Positions 12,792 to 13,517 of a stretch of DNA of 13,517 bases are shown in pieces; the stretch's first letter is position 1, and the number at the start of each line of letters is the position of its first letter. The notes under the pieces are model-generated. The model was given only the letters and a program-made list of their open reading frames with translations. It was not told the origin of the DNA and did no database searches. The stretch is from the NCBI GenBank assembly GCA_949287785.1, contig CASEHR010000028.1:1-13517 (forward strand), given 5' to 3'. Position numbers and translations under genes: made by a program. The DNA is from an uncultured Bacillota bacterium. Lineage in GTDB: Bacteria; Bacillota_I; Bacilli_A; Erysipelotrichales; Erysipelotrichaceae.

Positions 12792-13493
12792 ATGGCTTTT
12801 ATCGAGTTTAAAAACGTTTCGAAGATATATAAAACGGGAGAAGTGGAAGTAAAGGCACTGGATGATGTCAGCTTTAGTCTTGATGAAGGACAGGTTATCG
12901 TCGTTTTAGGGGCATCGGGTGCTGGTAAGACGACGATGTTGAACATGCTCGGTGGTATGGATACGATAACAAACGGCAGTATCGTTGTCGATGGCAGGGA
13001 TATCTCTAAAGCCAATGACAAGGAGCTTTGCGAATATCGAAGATATGATATCGGTTTTATCTTCCAGTTTTACAACCTCGTCCAAAACCTGACAGCATAT
13101 GAGAATGTTGAACTTGCCAGACAGATCTGTAAAGATCCTTTGGATGCCGCTGAGGTGCTGGCGATGGTCGGTCTGACCGAAAGGGCCAACAATTTCCCGG
13201 CTCAGCTTTCCGGTGGTGAGCAACAACGGGTTGCGATCGCCAGAGCGGTGGCTAAAAACCCTAAGCTTTTGTTGTGCGACGAACCGACCGGTGCCCTAGA
13301 TTATGTCACCGGTAAACAGATCCTGAGAGTCTTGCAGGATATGGCTTTAGTTCATCATATTACGGTCATCATGATCACCCATAACAGCGCTTTAGCCAAT
13401 ATCGGCAATACGATCATCAGGGTAAAATCGGGCAAGGTCACTTCGATCGAGACCAATGAGCATCCAATGAATGCGGAGGATATTGAATACTGA
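12792..13493 (+). CDS. ABC transporter ATP-binding protein (MacB/LolD-type)
   Basis: ATPase subunit of 233 residues, with the size and sequence pattern of the MacB/LolD/FtsE-like class that pairs with FtsX-like permeases for export, lipoprotein or antimicrobial-peptide handling. Walker A is GASGAGKTT (40-48), Q-loop Q92 in FQFYNLV, signature LSGGEQQR (139-146), Walker B LLLCDEP (159-165), D-loop GALD and H-loop H197. The ATG follows the TetR stop with no gap; TGGAGG (12781-12786) is 5 nt upstream. Its stop overlaps the start of the next gene (TGATG). Substrate unknown; an efflux or envelope-stress role is inferred from class and from the linked regulator. Confidence 0.94.
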   Translation: MAFIEFKNVSKIYKTGEVEVKALDDVSFSLDEGQVIVVLGASGAGKTTMLNMLGGMDTITNGSIVVDGRDISKANDKELCEYRRYDIGFIFQFYNLVQNLTAYENVELARQICKDPLDAAEVLAMVGLTERANNFPAQLSGGEQQRVAIARAVAKNPKLLLCDEPTGALDYVTGKQILRVLQDMALVHHITVIMITHNSALANIGNTIIRVKSGKVTSIETNEHPMNAEDIEY

Positions 13494-13517
13494 TGTTCAA
13501 TAAGGATACTTTCAGAC
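13493..13517 (+). CDS. Start of a probable ABC transporter permease (FtsX-like), cut by the window edge
   Basis: ATG at 13493-13495 overlaps the ATPase stop by one base and opens MFNKDTFR before the window ends. A KDTFRE-type start is common in FtsX-like permeases that follow MacB-type ATPases in Firmicutes, which is family knowledge from memory. GGAGGA at 13475-13480 is 12 nt upstream, slightly far. Only eight codons are visible, so the call rests on context. Confidence 0.6.

Noticed and set aside
1..13517. CRISPR array, insertion sequence, prophage, tRNA or rRNA gene, defence or other new multi-gene system
   Set aside because: I looked for regular repeats, terminal inverted repeats with transposase frames, cloverleaf-like genes and unknown gene clusters and found none; nearly all coding space is taken by recognisable families.

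Overview
The window is a compact stretch of low-to-moderate GC Firmicutes chromosome. TGA is a true stop (it ends rpoD, lepA, the TetR gene and the ABC ATPase) and TGG encodes Trp, so this is not a mycoplasma. The gene order glyS-dnaG-rpoD-trmK, with proteins related to those of Bacilli and Mollicutes, points to an Erysipelotrichia-like gut Firmicute. That placement is inference from protein character and synteny only.

Layout. (1) 1-4429, plus strand: 3' part of glyS, then dnaG, rpoD (sigA) and trmK, each overlapping the next by 1-8 nt. This is a macromolecular-synthesis operon covering tRNA charging, replication priming, the housekeeping sigma factor and tRNA modification. (2) 4428-4466: a perfect 16-bp-arm hairpin shared as terminator by trmK and the convergent rpsT (S20). 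(3) 4728-4819: a divergent promoter region with two TGCTATAAT extended -10 boxes, one for rpsT (minus) and one for fmt (plus). The fmt promoter puts transcription start about 3-4 nt before its ATG, so the mRNA should be essentially leaderless. (4) 4820-9104, plus: fmt, an ECF-transporter S component, lepA and hemW, all overlapping by 14-20 nt. (5) 9101-9955, minus: a 3-hydroxyisobutyrate-dehydrogenase-family enzyme whose stop overlaps that of hemW; a terminator-like hairpin for hemW lies inside it. (6) 9956-10636: a gene-poor stretch with a decayed two-TM protein gene and the promoter and structured leader of rpsO. (7) 10637-10903: rpsO (S15) with a terminator overlapping its stop. (8) 11017-12018: a monocistronic aldo/keto reductase with terminator. 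(9) 12130-13517, plus: a TetR-type regulator with its own operator-like palindromes, directly followed by an ABC ATPase and the first codons of a probable FtsX-like permease, which look like a self-regulated transport operon cut by the window edge.

Most of the window is housekeeping. I found no CRISPR array, insertion sequence, prophage, tRNA or rRNA gene, and no clearly new multi-gene system. The points most worth a second look are the apparently leaderless fmt, the possible pseudoknot leader of rpsO, the broken small membrane-protein gene, the TetR operator array and a strong excess of GATC.
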